From the NCBI RefSeq assembly GCF_000013885.1, contig NC_007964.1, positions 3,086,001 through 3,150,000 of the forward strand: a stretch of 64,000 bases of DNA, given 5' to 3'. This document shows, one piece after another, positions 54,328-62,109 of the stretch; positions within the stretch are counted from its first letter, which is position 1, and each line of letters begins with the position of its first letter. The position numbers and the translations under genes were made by a program. The stretch is from Nitrobacter hamburgensis X14. GTDB lineage: Bacteria > Pseudomonadota > Alphaproteobacteria > Rhizobiales > Xanthobacteraceae. The notes beneath the pieces are model-generated. The model saw only the letters and a list, made by a program, of their open reading frames with translations. It was not told the DNA's origin and did no database searches.

Positions 54328-54437
54328 CGCGGCACTTCCGGCCCCCGCAGCAGGGCCCAGACCTGATCCCTGGTTTCCTGATCCGCCCGCTGGTAGGCCA
54401 GCCAAACCGCCTCGTAGCTCCGCTGGCGTCCATTCAT
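54324..54437 (-). CDS. Small hypothetical protein
   Basis: 37 residues (MNGRQRSYEAVWLAYQRADQETRDQVWALLRG). Its start codon lies in the IS256 target duplication, so it may be only the 3' part of what stood here before insertion. Coupled to the next small gene by ATGA. Confidence 0.4.
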   Translation of the reverse strand: MNGRQRSYEAVWLAYQRADQETRDQVWALLRGPEVPR

Positions 54438-54438
54438 G

Positions 54439-55867
54439 GGGGATGTCCCGATCGCTGTTGAACTACGTCGGGCCGACGTCGGCGGAATGAATGTTACGCA
54501 GCGCTCGTGACGTGGGCAACTGGTTTGATCGTCATGCGATTGTGGTGAGCTTGAAGGGCCGCTCGTAGTACCGATAGCTGTTTGTGCGCCTTCAATCGTC
54601 GGAAGCTCTTGTTGGCCTCGATCATGCCGGCCGCGACCCATCGCAAGGCCATACCGGCATCCCGCCAACGTTTGACGTTGCGGGTGACGCGGCGAATGGT
54701 GCCCATCATGTTCTCGGCGATGTTGGTACAGGCGAGCGATCGACGAAGCTCCTTCGGCAGCTTCAACCGGACAATGGTCAGGATTTCGTCGAGGCCTTCG
54801 AGGATGCTGGCCGCTACGCCAGGCCATTGCTGGTCGAGTCGACGCGCGAGATTGCGGATCAATTTTTCAGCCTTGTCGGCGTCATCGAGCTCCCAGGCCT
54901 GGCGCAGCACCCGACGGGTGGCCGCATGATGCTCTTTCGGCAGGCGTTCCATGATGTTGCGCGCCTTGTGGATCTGGCAGCGCTGGATCGCAGCGGCCGA
55001 ACCGAAGGTACGGCGGATCGCCTTCGACAATGCCCTTGCGCCGTCGACGATGAACAGTCTTGGCATCGTCGGATCGAGCCCGCGCGCGACCAGGTTGTCC
55101 AGCAGGGCCTGAACCGTTGCGGCATTCTCGCTCGCCCCTTCCACCGGCGCCAGCGGATGCTTGTTGCCTTCGCCGTCAACCCCGATCGCGGCGACCAGCA
55201 CGAGATCGCCGCCGAGGTGCAGCCCGTCGATTTGCACCACCAGAAGGTCGAGCGCGGATAGGTCGGCAGCCATGAAGTCGGCCAGCCGCGCCGCCGACAG
55301 CGCTACGAACCTCCGCGAGGCCGCCGACTTCGAAACCCCCGATCCGGGCGGTGCCGGCACGTCACCCTCGGGCAGCCGGACAGCGCGACCGAACCGGCGC
55401 GTCGACACATTGATCAGCATCAGGTTCATCGCCCAGCGACCGAGCCAGTCCTCCTGCGCCGCCGTTTCCCAGCTCTGGATCGTGATCTCGCGGCCGTCCA
55501 CGCCCCGGGCCCGCGGGCGCTCGACCTCGATCTTGCCGCCGTGGAAGCCGATCCGTCCCCGCGTTCGGCCCCCAACGGTGCGCCCGCCGCGCCGCATCGC
55601 GACCGTGGCGTGGTCCACAGGCCGCCGGGACATCCGCCTCCATCATCGTGCCGAGCACTTCGATCCCTGCCGTAAGGCAGAACCGATCGAAGCTCGCCCG
55701 CACTTCTGCAAACGCTTCGTCCACAGCTCCGGTCGCCGGCAAACCAGCCGATGTGATATCTCTCGTTATGGCGTTGCTCTCCTTGTGGAATCAGCACCCC
55801 GAGCCTACCGGCTCAAGGTGGGCAACGCCGACCTCTTCAGAAATTCAACAGAACCCGGGACATCCCC
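54439..55867 (-). mobile_element. IS256-family insertion sequence
   Basis: 1,429 bp. Ends: GGGGATGTCCCG at the left and the same sequence inverted at the right, continuing as imperfect repeats through CTGTTGAA. The 8-bp sequence CATTCATG stands directly at both sides (54431-54438 and 55868-55875): a target duplication of the size normal for IS256. Recent insertion into prophage DNA. Confidence 0.9.
54494..55742 (-). pseudogene. IS256-family transposase, one-base frameshift
   Basis: The N-terminal part (TGAVDEAFAEVRASFDRFCLTAGIEVLGTMMEAD, CGPRHGRDAARRAHRWG) and the rest (RTRGRIGFHGGKIEVERP, MNLMLINVSTRRFGRAVRLPEGD, VQIDGLHLGG with the first Asp, FIVDGARALSKAI with the second, IQRCQIHKARNIMERLP) lie in different frames. 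They meet at a run of five G bases on the minus strand (55569-55573); removing one G restores one frame of about 425 residues. The expected start codon after AAGGAG reads ATA. Confidence 0.85.
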
Positions 55868-56127
55868 CATTCATGGAACGGCCTACTGCCGATTTCGTCC
55901 ATTCGCTCGCGCTTGGGGAGGGTGAAGCACTCGCGGACCTGCCCTTTGGCGTCGAGATAGGTCGAACCAAATCTGGTTTCACCGCCAACCGGCTCAATTT
56001 TGAGCGCGTTGAGAATTGACCGAATGTCACGCATGACAATGCGGTGAGCCTTCCCGGTCAGCCCGGCGATTTCGAGGCTCGACATAGTGAGCGCGTCGCC
56101 ATGCGAGATAGTGGTTAGTGCTGTCAT
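55868..56127 (-). pseudogene. Rha-type phage regulatory protein, interrupted by IS256
   Basis: MTALTTISHGDALTMSSLEIAGLTGKAHRIVMRDIRSILNALKI, then FGSTYLDAKGQVRECFTLPKRERMDEIG, fits the N-terminal domain of phage Rha regulators (H-x-x-V-x-RDI and F-x-x-S-Y-x-D). The frame reaches the IS256 target site and is cut. ATG 56139 is an alternative start. Confidence 0.6.
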
Positions 56128-56275
56128 TCCGTTTTCCATTGTTGGTAGTCGCCATTGAGCACCCGACCAACCAAGCTCGAGCGCGTGCGGGTCCGCTTTC
56201 ACGGAACCGGGGCTCAATGAAACTCCGATATCCGCGCTATCCCTTAGCCAAGGGAAATTCCGAAATTTCAGATCG

Positions 56276-56698
56276 TCAGGCGTTGGCCTGTTTCAGGTCG
56301 AGGAGATCATGGACGATGCCGCGGGCAAGCCGCTCATCGGTGGTGTTGCCGTCCATGAATCCAACTTCTTCGTCGCACCACATCAGCGCGCGGGCTTTGA
56401 GCCGCAGCCCGTCAAGGGTGGTAGCCTTCATATCGGCGATGCGATTAGCCAGATCGCAGACCGACCTGAACATCCGCTCGCAATCCTCATTCGTGGCGCC
56501 GGTTGGGTTGTTACGAAAGAACTCATCCGACGCAGCCCATGCGGCCTCGAACTCAGCGGCCAGCAGCGCGATCGGATCTGCGGCGACCGGGACGCCGGCC
56601 ACAACGGCCAACGGCGTGACGATGGCAGCGCTGGCGATGCCGGCACCGACGAGAAAATTCCTTCGTGACGTGATATTGGAATCGGTAGCCCGAGCCAT
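56276..56698 (-). CDS. Hypothetical protein with Tat-like leader
   Basis: 140 residues. SRRNFLVGAGIASAAIVTPLAVVAGVPVA looks like a twin-arginine signal. The rest is helical (EFEAAWAASDEFFRNNPTGATNEDCERMF, LWCDEEVG-like end). Proteins with this layout occur in Bradyrhizobium prophages. The start is four bases after the stop of the gene at 56702. Confidence 0.6.
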   Translation of the reverse strand: MARATDSNITSRRNFLVGAGIASAAIVTPLAVVAGVPVAADPIALLAAEFEAAWAASDEFFRNNPTGATNEDCERMFRSVCDLANRIADMKATTLDGLRLKARALMWCDEEVGFMDGNTTDERLARGIVHDLLDLKQANA

Positions 56699-56701
56699 GA
56701 T

Positions 56702-56887
56702 TTAGCCTCCCACCAAAAGAGGGGACGCAGCCAGCGTCCGCAGAAACCGGCCCGAAGTGTCGGGGATGCACCCCTCGTCGTATTCGAAAAGCCATGCAAT
56801 GGCGGCAGCGAGACCGGCCATCGTGGTAGGAGCCGTGAAAGATAGCTCTTCAGCTATCGCTTCTTGAAGGTCGCATGCAGCATCCAA
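56702..56887 (-). CDS. Small hypothetical phage-type protein
   Basis: 61 residues from TTG 56887 with no ATG in frame (open frame continues upstream with EVKAEREGREIKQEAEDK). Contains TMAGLAAAIAWLFEYDEGCIPDTSGRFLRTLAASP, a pattern I associate with small proteins of rhizobial prophages. Coupled to the 56276 gene. Confidence 0.5.
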   Translation of the reverse strand: MDAACDLQEAIAEELSFTAPTTMAGLAAAIAWLFEYDEGCIPDTSGRFLRTLAASPLLVGG

Positions 56888-57045
56888 CTTATCTTCGGCC
56901 TCTTGTTTAATCTCGCGCCCTTCTCTCTCCGCCTTGACCTCATCAGCAGCCAGTGAGGCCGCGACGGCACCCGCCCCCTGCTGCTTACCTATTGCTTACC
57001 CTCATGCAGGCAAGAAAGGGGCGGATCTAAGTTATTGATTTTGCT

Positions 57046-57059
57046 TGGCGCTCCCTAGG
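57046..57059. other. Attachment-site copy (left end of tRNA-Glu island)
   Basis: TGGCGCTCCCTAGG is identical to 63021-63034, the CCA end and acceptor stem of tRNA-Glu, and is in the same orientation. It is the far boundary expected for an element integrated in that tRNA. Confidence 0.7.
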
Positions 57060-57670
57060 AGGCCGCAGAAGTTTAAGCAGTTTCAATCGGGTAGCGGAGA
57101 GTTTGGGGAATATCACCGCCATTGATAACCAAAGGCTTTTCCGGTCCATCCCCAAACTTGGTGCCGCCCGAAGCATCACCGCCATCGTGATACCCGCACA
57201 ACTTTGCACTGGGTATGACCATGATGGACATCCCTATGACACGGATGCCTCCATCCAGCTTTGGATGAAAGACGTCTTCATGGTGAAGATACCTTCGGAG
57301 GACCTTTCCTCAAAACTGAGGACACCCGACTGTGAAAGGTATGGTCATGGTCCCGGAACACTTCCCCTCCCCGCGCATTATCCAAACGGGACGGGTTGCC
57401 CCAGCTCTTCTCCCCGAACCTCGATCAGGCCCGCTGCGTCGTCTCCGTTTCAGCGGCCTTTTTGGTGCAGCAGCCTCGCTGCCGGAACTTGCTTCAGCCT
57501 CCTTGCGTTGCCAGTGCGGACGGGTCTGCAGCCCACTCCATGTTTTAGCGTCCGATGGGTTGCGGTCTCCGGCCGGATCCACCGGTAGCTCATGGTCCTC
57601 AGGCTCCAGCGGGTTCTTGTCGATGGCCGTTCGGGCCTGGCTCTCAAGGCCGGGGCAATATTTTGACATC
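57060..57670. other. Gene-poor left end of the island
   Basis: Frames up to about 190 codons exist on both strands but have low-complexity, phase-shifted composition (Ser/Arg/Pro-rich) and no family features. No gene is supported here. Confidence 0.35.
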
Positions 57671-57674
57671 GGGC

Positions 57675-57711
57675 CAAAAAGAAAAAAGCCCGACGCCATG
57701 AAGCGCCGGGC
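57675..57711 (-). terminator. Intrinsic terminator (leftward)
   Basis: On the minus strand GCCCGGCGC-TTCATG-GCGTCGGGC (57711-57688) is followed by TTTTTTCTTTTT. Good terminator for the leftward lysis-type genes. Confidence 0.85.
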
Positions 57712-57806
57712 AAGTTGAGGAGCGGAGCTAGTCCAGGGCGGACCTAGCGTCCGAGCGAGTGACTTACTGATGATTCGTGACGGCGCCGTGTTGGGGCCGA
57801 ATATCG

Positions 57807-57950
57807 TCACTCCATCACCAGTCCTATCCCCAACAGCACTATCGCCACCGGGAACAGCACGAAGAGAAAGTCGTTCTTGACGTCGCAAAACATCAGCCAG
57901 ATCGCCAGCCAGGCGGTCATGGCGCCTATGGGCTGGAGGAATGAGAGCAT
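57807..57950 (-). CDS. Small two-helix membrane protein
   Basis: 47 residues: MLSFLQPIGAMTAWLAIWLMFCDVKNDFLFVLFPVAIVLLGIGLVME. ATG overlaps the stop of the DUF6527-like gene (TGATG). Two hydrophobic helices; holin-like size, but only position beside a lysozyme relic suggests that. Confidence 0.55.
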   Translation of the reverse strand: MLSFLQPIGAMTAWLAIWLMFCDVKNDFLFVLFPVAIVLLGIGLVME

Positions 57951-58147
57951 CAGCAGATCTCCCATACGCCGTTGGTCAGGTAGCCATGCCAGCCGCACGA
58001 GCGGTGCAGAACAGAAGGACGAAGCGTTGGCCGCTCACGGCTTCCATCCCACGTCCAGCCGCGTAACCCGTCGTCAATTGGAAGCCAGCTTTCCAAACCG
58101 CAGACCCATGGGCAACGGAATGCGTATCCGGCAGCTTCGCCATTCAC
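57950..58147 (-). CDS. DUF6527-like protein
   Basis: 65 residues from GTG 58147. GYAFRCPWVCGLESWLPI, WTWDGSRERPTLRPSVL and CGWHGYLTNGVWEI follow the DUF6527 pattern (C-x-C pair, W-x-W-G-x-x-x-x-P-T-x-x-P-S, C-x-x-H/W-x-x-x-x-x-G). Such zinc-ribbon-like proteins are common in prophages. Confidence 0.6.
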   Translation of the reverse strand: MNGEAAGYAFRCPWVCGLESWLPIDDGLRGWTWDGSRERPTLRPSVLHRSCGWHGYLTNGVWEIC

Positions 58148-58235
58148 CTCTCGATTGCGCCCGCTGCGTTGCCTGCCTCTGAACGAATGTCCGCAACGTG
58201 CTGCGCGGCGACTGGCGGCGTCCTGACCTCTGCCA

Positions 58236-58586
58236 TCACGAGCCCCTCGGATCGACGGTCTGGAAGCCTGCGATCGACCGCGGATGGACGCGGGCCTTGC
58301 CCCGGCCGGAGTTGCTGTCGTGGTGGACCAGCCAGACCTTCCCGCGGATATGCCGCTTGAGCACGAACACATGACCACGACGGGCCGCGACCATGCCGGG
58401 CGCTGGCGCGGTTCTCGGGAATCGCAGCCAGTTCGCCGCCAGGTTCAGCGACGGGATGATCTTGCCGAACAGATAGAGCGATGCGCCGCAACCGCAGTAT
58501 CGCCGCGGACAGCCCGCGGAGCGGCCGCGAACATTCCTCCCCGCTCCTTCGGCCATGACGCGGCGGAGGCCAGGAGGCGTGGGCAT
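58236..58586 (-). CDS. Small hypothetical protein, peptidase-like pattern
   Basis: 116 residues. PGMVAARRGHVFVLKRHIRGKVWLVHHDSNSGRGKARVHPRSIAGFQTVDPRG resembles short secreted proteins of Bradyrhizobiaceae with a CHAP/NlpC-like His and a closing V-x-P-x-G. The N-terminal half has three cysteines (GCPRRYCGCG). ATG 58586 assumed. Function uncertain. Confidence 0.5.
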   Translation of the reverse strand: MPTPPGLRRVMAEGAGRNVRGRSAGCPRRYCGCGASLYLFGKIIPSLNLAANWLRFPRTAPAPGMVAARRGHVFVLKRHIRGKVWLVHHDSNSGRGKARVHPRSIAGFQTVDPRGS

Positions 58587-58749
58587 GGCGGTATCTCGGT
58601 GGGTGATTTTCTCATGCCGACTCACACGTAAGAAACGCCTGTGTCGCAGGGACTTCCTAGTTATTTCCTCGCCAAAAAGAGGTGCCGGACTCACACCCGC
58701 GCACGGGCGCATGACCGGATCGGAGCAGCCGACCATTTTCCCGGCGTCA

Positions 58750-59079
58750 GGAATATGGTGCCGATGATGATGCCTCGGCCTCGCATCAGCATCCCACGGC
58801 ACATCGACCGCGAGCCGCACCGATGCCAGCGCGCCCGCTGCCCGGGACCAGCTCGACCACCATGGCGGCCGGCAACACCTCTCCCCAATCGGACCTGATC
58901 TGCGCTGCGGCCGAATACCCGCAGTCATAACCGATGCCGATCGTGATCCCGGATGCCCCGCCCGGCCGGGTCGGACGACGATAACGCTTATTGTAGGCCC
59001 CCTCCCCTGACACTTCGAGCTCAACGATCAGATCGAAAGCGGCCTGAGAAACGCCGTGAAGCTGGACTCGTTCGCTCAT
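58750..59079 (-). pseudogene. Phage lysozyme-like protein, N-terminal fragment
   Basis: AAFDLIVELEVSGEGAYNKRYRRPTRPGGASGITIGIGYDCGYS with IRSDWGEVLPAAMV is the start of a phage lysozyme-like protein, including the catalytic Glu of E-V-S-G-E. The frame then breaks; VPWDAD appears in another frame near 58800. The rest is gone. Confidence 0.6.
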
Positions 59080-59250
59080 AGGTTTGCGCTCCCGGAAGAT
59101 GGGTTGGTCGGTTCAGATTTTTGTGGATTGCGGCCGGCTACGCGCCGCGGTGAACGGTCAATGCCCTAGCCGAACGCCAGCGGCCCCGGAATCGAGGTTG
59201 GGCATTGATAAATCTCCTGCGGAATAGCCACACTCCGGTGGCTCGTTTGT

Positions 59251-59300
59251 GTATCAATCTTTGATACGCGGCTATTGCATTACGTATCAACCGCTGATAC
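59251..59300 (+). promoter_or_regulatory. Two HigA-type operators
   Basis: GTATCAATCTTTGATAC (59251) and GTATCAACCGCTGATAC (59284) are perfect GTATCA...TGATAC palindromes with five-base centres, 33 bases apart. The second ends eight bases before the higB ATG. Expected sites for autorepression by HigA. Confidence 0.85.
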
Positions 59301-59308
59301 GTTTGTCC

Positions 59309-59590
59309 ATGATCAGGAGCTTCAAAGACAGCCTGGCCGAAGACGCCTTTAATGGCGTGGTTCGCAAAGGCTTCCCGGCCAACTTGATCAAGATTGCTCG
59401 ACGCAAACTTAACTATCTCGATGCGGCCAAGGCTCTCGATGACTTGAAAGCGCCGCCCGGCAATCGTCTTGAGGCTTTGACCGGAGGCCGCAAGGGTCAG
59501 CATTCGATCCGCGTTAACGATCAGTTCCGCATCTGCTTTGTTTGGACCGATGAAGGACCGAAGGACGTAGAGTTTGTCGACTACCACTGA
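59309..59590 (+). CDS. higB: Type II toxin HigB (RelE-fold mRNA interferase)
   Basis: 93 residues: MIRSFKDSLAEDAFNG, then KLNYLDAAKALDDLKAPPGNRLEALTGGRKGQHSIRVNDQFRICFVW. The order, length and C-terminal GQHSIRVNDQFRICF match HigB/killer-type toxins that cut ribosome-bound mRNA. Toxin-first order as usual for hig. It stabilises the tRNA-Glu island. Confidence 0.93.
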   Translation: MIRSFKDSLAEDAFNGVVRKGFPANLIKIARRKLNYLDAAKALDDLKAPPGNRLEALTGGRKGQHSIRVNDQFRICFVWTDEGPKDVEFVDYH

Positions 59591-59612
59591 GCCGGCCACG
59601 GAGGTTCGCGTT

Positions 59613-59915
59613 ATGGCTAAAAAGCTTCCACCCATGCACCCTGGGGAAGTCCTCCGAGAGGAGTTCCTTGTCCCGATGCATCTTTCGGCCGGCAAGCTCG
59701 CGAAAGCTTGCGGCATTCCGCGCACTCGGATCGAGCGGATCGCCAATGAACAGATTGGCATCACTGCGGATACAGCCCTGCGTCTCGCCAAAGCCTTCGA
59801 GACGACAACGGAGCTTTGGCTAAACCTTCAAAACTCCTACGATATTCGAGTCGCCAAGGAACAGATCGGCAAAGACCTCGATAAAATCGAGCCGATTACA
59901 CAGCGCGCCGCGTAA
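59613..59915 (+). CDS. higA: HigA-family antitoxin
   Basis: 100 residues. MHPGEVLREEFLVPMHLSAGKLAKACGIPRTRIERIANEQIGITADTALRLAKAFETTTELWLNLQ is the XRE helix-turn-helix of HigA antitoxins. GGAGG lies before ATG 59613. Neutralises HigB and represses the operon at the paired palindromes. Confidence 0.94.
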   Translation: MAKKLPPMHPGEVLREEFLVPMHLSAGKLAKACGIPRTRIERIANEQIGITADTALRLAKAFETTTELWLNLQNSYDIRVAKEQIGKDLDKIEPITQRAA

Positions 59916-59939
59916 GGATTTCAGACTGGCGATGGCTCA

Positions 59940-60071
59940 ATGTCAAAAACCTTGATTGCTATGGCTCTGTCCGCGTTCATTGCTTGGGCGCTCGTCACGT
60001 TTGTTATGATGGTAGCCAAGGGAATCGGCGACACGCGAGACGAGCCCGGAATCCATCGTCCCTCACACTAG
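59940..60071 (+). CDS. Very small membrane protein
   Basis: 43 residues: MSKTLIAMALSAFIAWALV and TFVMMVAKGIGDTRDEPG. One membrane segment. It starts 24 bases after higA and could be co-transcribed. No family known. Confidence 0.4.
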   Translation: MSKTLIAMALSAFIAWALVTFVMMVAKGIGDTRDEPGIHRPSH

Positions 60072-60156
60072 CCACCACCCGAACAGACGCCGCTCGCGCT
60101 ACCGCATGGTCCTTTGGGGCGGTTGCGTTTCGGAGGGGTGCGAGGGTAGGTCGCGG

Positions 60157-60453
60157 GTGCTCTTCAATACATATCAATTTACGGTCGTTTTCGTGCCGCT
60201 GGCGTTGCTGACCTTCTACCTGCTTCGACGATTTGCGCCGTCGTCCCTGGCGCTCGCCTCGATCGTTGTTGCCTCGCTGCTTTTCTACGCCTACTGGCGT
60301 GCGGACTACGTACCAATTCTAGTATTATCGATCCTGATTTACTACGGAATCGGGGCTGCAATTCTGGCCTGGCCTGGGCTAACCGCTCGCGTCGCCCTGT
60401 TCGTCGGCGTTACCTTCAACCGCCCGATACCTCGCGACGTAGGTCAAGTCTGA
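60157..60453 (+). pseudogene. MBOAT/AlgI-type O-acyltransferase, N-terminal fragment
   Basis: LFNTYQFTVVFVPLALLTFYLLRRFAPSSLALASIVVASLLFYAYWRADYVPILVLSILIYYGIGAAIL is the first ~80 residues of an AlgI-like acyltransferase. Similarity ends near TFNR; the catalytic His region is absent. It stands inside the integrative island, which must have picked it up. Confidence 0.75.
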
Positions 60454-60473
60454 TCGCCTGAGATCATCGAATG

Positions 60474-60806
60474 TCAGCAGGAGCCGATAACCGCGGCGAA
60501 GAGCTGCTTTCTGTACTCGACCACCACAAGATGCATCGCATCGTTGAACTCAATTGATCGATTTAAAACCCGATTGGCGAGATCAGAACGAAGCCGCCGT
60601 ATTGCCTCGGCCTGCTGCATGGCAGCGACTGAAACGTCCAAAGCGTCCGCAAAGACACGGAGGCGCGTGATGGCGGCGTTCCGGTGCGCTTTCACGCGGC
60701 AGGCCGGTGAGCATGTAAGCTGGTTCGAACGTTCGCTTTCAAAAAAGCTGTCGCACCCCGCGCACACCACGATGTAACACTTCGACGAAAACGTTACGCC
60801 GTTCAT
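60474..60806 (-). CDS. Hypothetical protein with zinc-finger-like Cys motif
   Basis: 110 residues. VVCAGCDSFFESERSNQLTCSPACRVKAHRN has a CxxC...CxxxC arrangement like small DNA-binding ribbons. A helical tail follows (LDVSVAAMQQAEAIRRLRSDLANRV). Commonly seen in phage-type accessory DNA. Function unknown. Confidence 0.55.
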   Translation of the reverse strand: MNGVTFSSKCYIVVCAGCDSFFESERSNQLTCSPACRVKAHRNAAITRLRVFADALDVSVAAMQQAEAIRRLRSDLANRVLNRSIEFNDAMHLVVVEYRKQLFAAVIGSC

Positions 60807-60827
60807 ACCGGCACCGCCGAGGCTGCC

Positions 60828-61043
60828 TCATGCCTCCCATCTCTGGGTCCCTCCACAGCGACCAATGTAATAGAAGCCTTCCCCCCCTCCTTCTTTCTCC
60901 TTCCTTTCCCTGAGAGCAGCAGCAACCATAGGAGAGGTTAAACGGAACAAGCTCGCGTGGTGGCCTTTGCCAACCCGGATGCGTAGCAGCAAGCATTCAT
61001 CGAGCAGCACGTCGCGCGCGCGATAGACCCGATCGTGGCCCAT
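60828..61043 (-). CDS. Hypothetical protein
   Basis: About 71 residues if started at ATG 61043 (MGHDRVYRARDVLLDECLLLRIRVGKGHHASLFRLTSPM). The LFRLT and helical content look like a winged-helix end. The frame is open further right into the RNase HI fragment on the other strand, so the true N-terminus may be lost. Confidence 0.35.
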   Translation of the reverse strand: MGHDRVYRARDVLLDECLLLRIRVGKGHHASLFRLTSPMVAAALRERKEKEGGGEGFYYIGRCGGTQRWEA

Positions 61044-61091
61044 GTTGATGATCCCGGCGGTAACCCGCCCATAAACCTCTGGGGTGGCGGC

Positions 61092-61421
61092 CGCGACACC
61101 ACAAACAATCGGATGAAGATGACGGCTGCCATTGTCGCGCTGACCGTGCTGCCTCCGGCCTGCGGGGTCACGATCTACACCGACAGTCAGTATCTCCAAA
61201 AGGGAATGACGCTCTGGATGGCGGGATGGACGCGAAAAGACTTTCGCCGCAAGGACGGTCTGGTACCAAATGCTGACCTTTGGAGAACGCTGGATGCGCT
61301 GGCGTCAGGTCGCACCGTGACATGGTCATGGCTCCGCGGGCACAATGGACACGCCGGCAATGAGCGCGCCGACGGGCTTGCGTCGGAAGGGCGGCGAAAG
61401 ACGTTAAGGACGGCCCCATGA
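61092..61421 (+). pseudogene. RNase HI, N-terminally truncated with altered active site
   Basis: Reads GGRDTTNNRMKMTAAIVALTVLP, then VTIYTDSQYLQKGMTLWMAGW, RKDGLVPNADLWRTLDAL and VTWSWLRGHNGHAGNERADGLA. That is RNase HI from its second strand onward. The first catalytic Asp is missing with the N-terminus. The second acidic residue, Glu in NNRMEM, is Lys here. The third (TDSQY) and last (ERAD) Asp remain. It cannot be a normal enzyme. Confidence 0.8.
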
Positions 61422-61666
61422 ACGAGGATCGTTGGGAAGACATATCCACCGCGCCCCGCGACGGAACCATCATCGAGGTCATCGAGCCCGACGTTGGCGC
61501 GTTCGCGATGCGTTGGAATCCGAACGGCTTCGACCTGCTTACATCGAAGCGCAAGGGTGTGTGGGAGTTGCCGAGCGGCGGACCGGCGCGGTTGACCTGG
61601 TCTGAGGACAATTACCTCGGACCGACGAACTGGCGGCTGTACAAGCTAGGGAGACACGCGAATTGA
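61418..61666 (+). CDS. Hypothetical island protein
   Basis: 82 residues: RWEDISTAPRDGTIIEVIEPDVGAFAMRWNPNGFDLL, then WSEDNYLGPTNWRLY. The ISTAPRDGT opening and TNWR end match a small family frequent in rhizobial prophages. Overlaps its neighbours by four bases each side (ATGA and TTGA), in one transcript ending in the integrase. Confidence 0.7.
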   Translation: MNEDRWEDISTAPRDGTIIEVIEPDVGAFAMRWNPNGFDLLTSKRKGVWELPSGGPARLTWSEDNYLGPTNWRLYKLGRHAN

Positions 61667-62109
61667 CGCGACAGGTCGCTCTACCGCCCACCTTGGCGCC
61701 GCGCCTGATCGGTCGAGAGGCAGCGGCGGCGTATGCCTGTTTGTCACCGACGAAGTTCGACGAACTGGTGAAGGATGGCCTGTTCCCAAAGGCGCGGCAA
61801 CTGACGCCCTACAGAAAGGCATGGGACGTCAAGGAGTTGGATGCCCATATTGATCAGTTGCCCCACGAGGGCGAAATCCCGTCATTCCCGGCTTTGATGA
61901 CCGGAATGTGGGATGGGAATGATGCGTCGCAAGCTGCCGCCAAACGTCGAACGAAACGTGGTCAAAGGCCACGTCTACTTGTCTTTCCGCGTCGGCAAGG
62001 GGCCGCGCATCAAACTGCCACCCGACCCGAACAGCGACGAGTTTCGCGCCGCGTATGCCGAGGCGATAGGAAAGACGTCTCAGGCACCGACACCGGCAAA
62101 GGCGGCTGA
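61663..62109 (+). CDS. AlpA/excisionase-like regulator, extended frame
   Basis: 148 residues from TTG 61663. LAPRLIGREAAAAYACLSPTKFDELVKDGLFPKARQLTPYRKAWDVKELDAHIDQLP is an AlpA-type DNA-binding domain. After about residue 85 the frame runs ~190 bases into the integrase gene with basic, unconserved sequence, so a stop near the integrase start was probably lost. It likely controls integrase or acts as excisionase. Confidence 0.7.
   Translation: MTRQVALPPTLAPRLIGREAAAAYACLSPTKFDELVKDGLFPKARQLTPYRKAWDVKELDAHIDQLPHEGEIPSFPALMTGMWDGNDASQAAAKRRTKRGQRPRLLVFPRRQGAAHQTATRPEQRRVSRRVCRGDRKDVSGTDTGKGG

Noticed and set aside
55569..55573. Programmed frameshift in the IS256 transposase
   Set aside because: IS256 transposases are normally made from one frame, and no slippery heptamer with downstream structure is evident; a one-base insertion is simpler.
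57310..57888. Minus-strand frame of 192 codons at the island's left end
   Set aside because: It runs through a strong terminator hairpin and has low-complexity Arg/Ser/Pro-rich sequence without family features.
59138..59791. Minus-strand frame of 217 codons over higBA
   Set aside because: Antisense to higB and higA, which have motifs and operators; no independent evidence.
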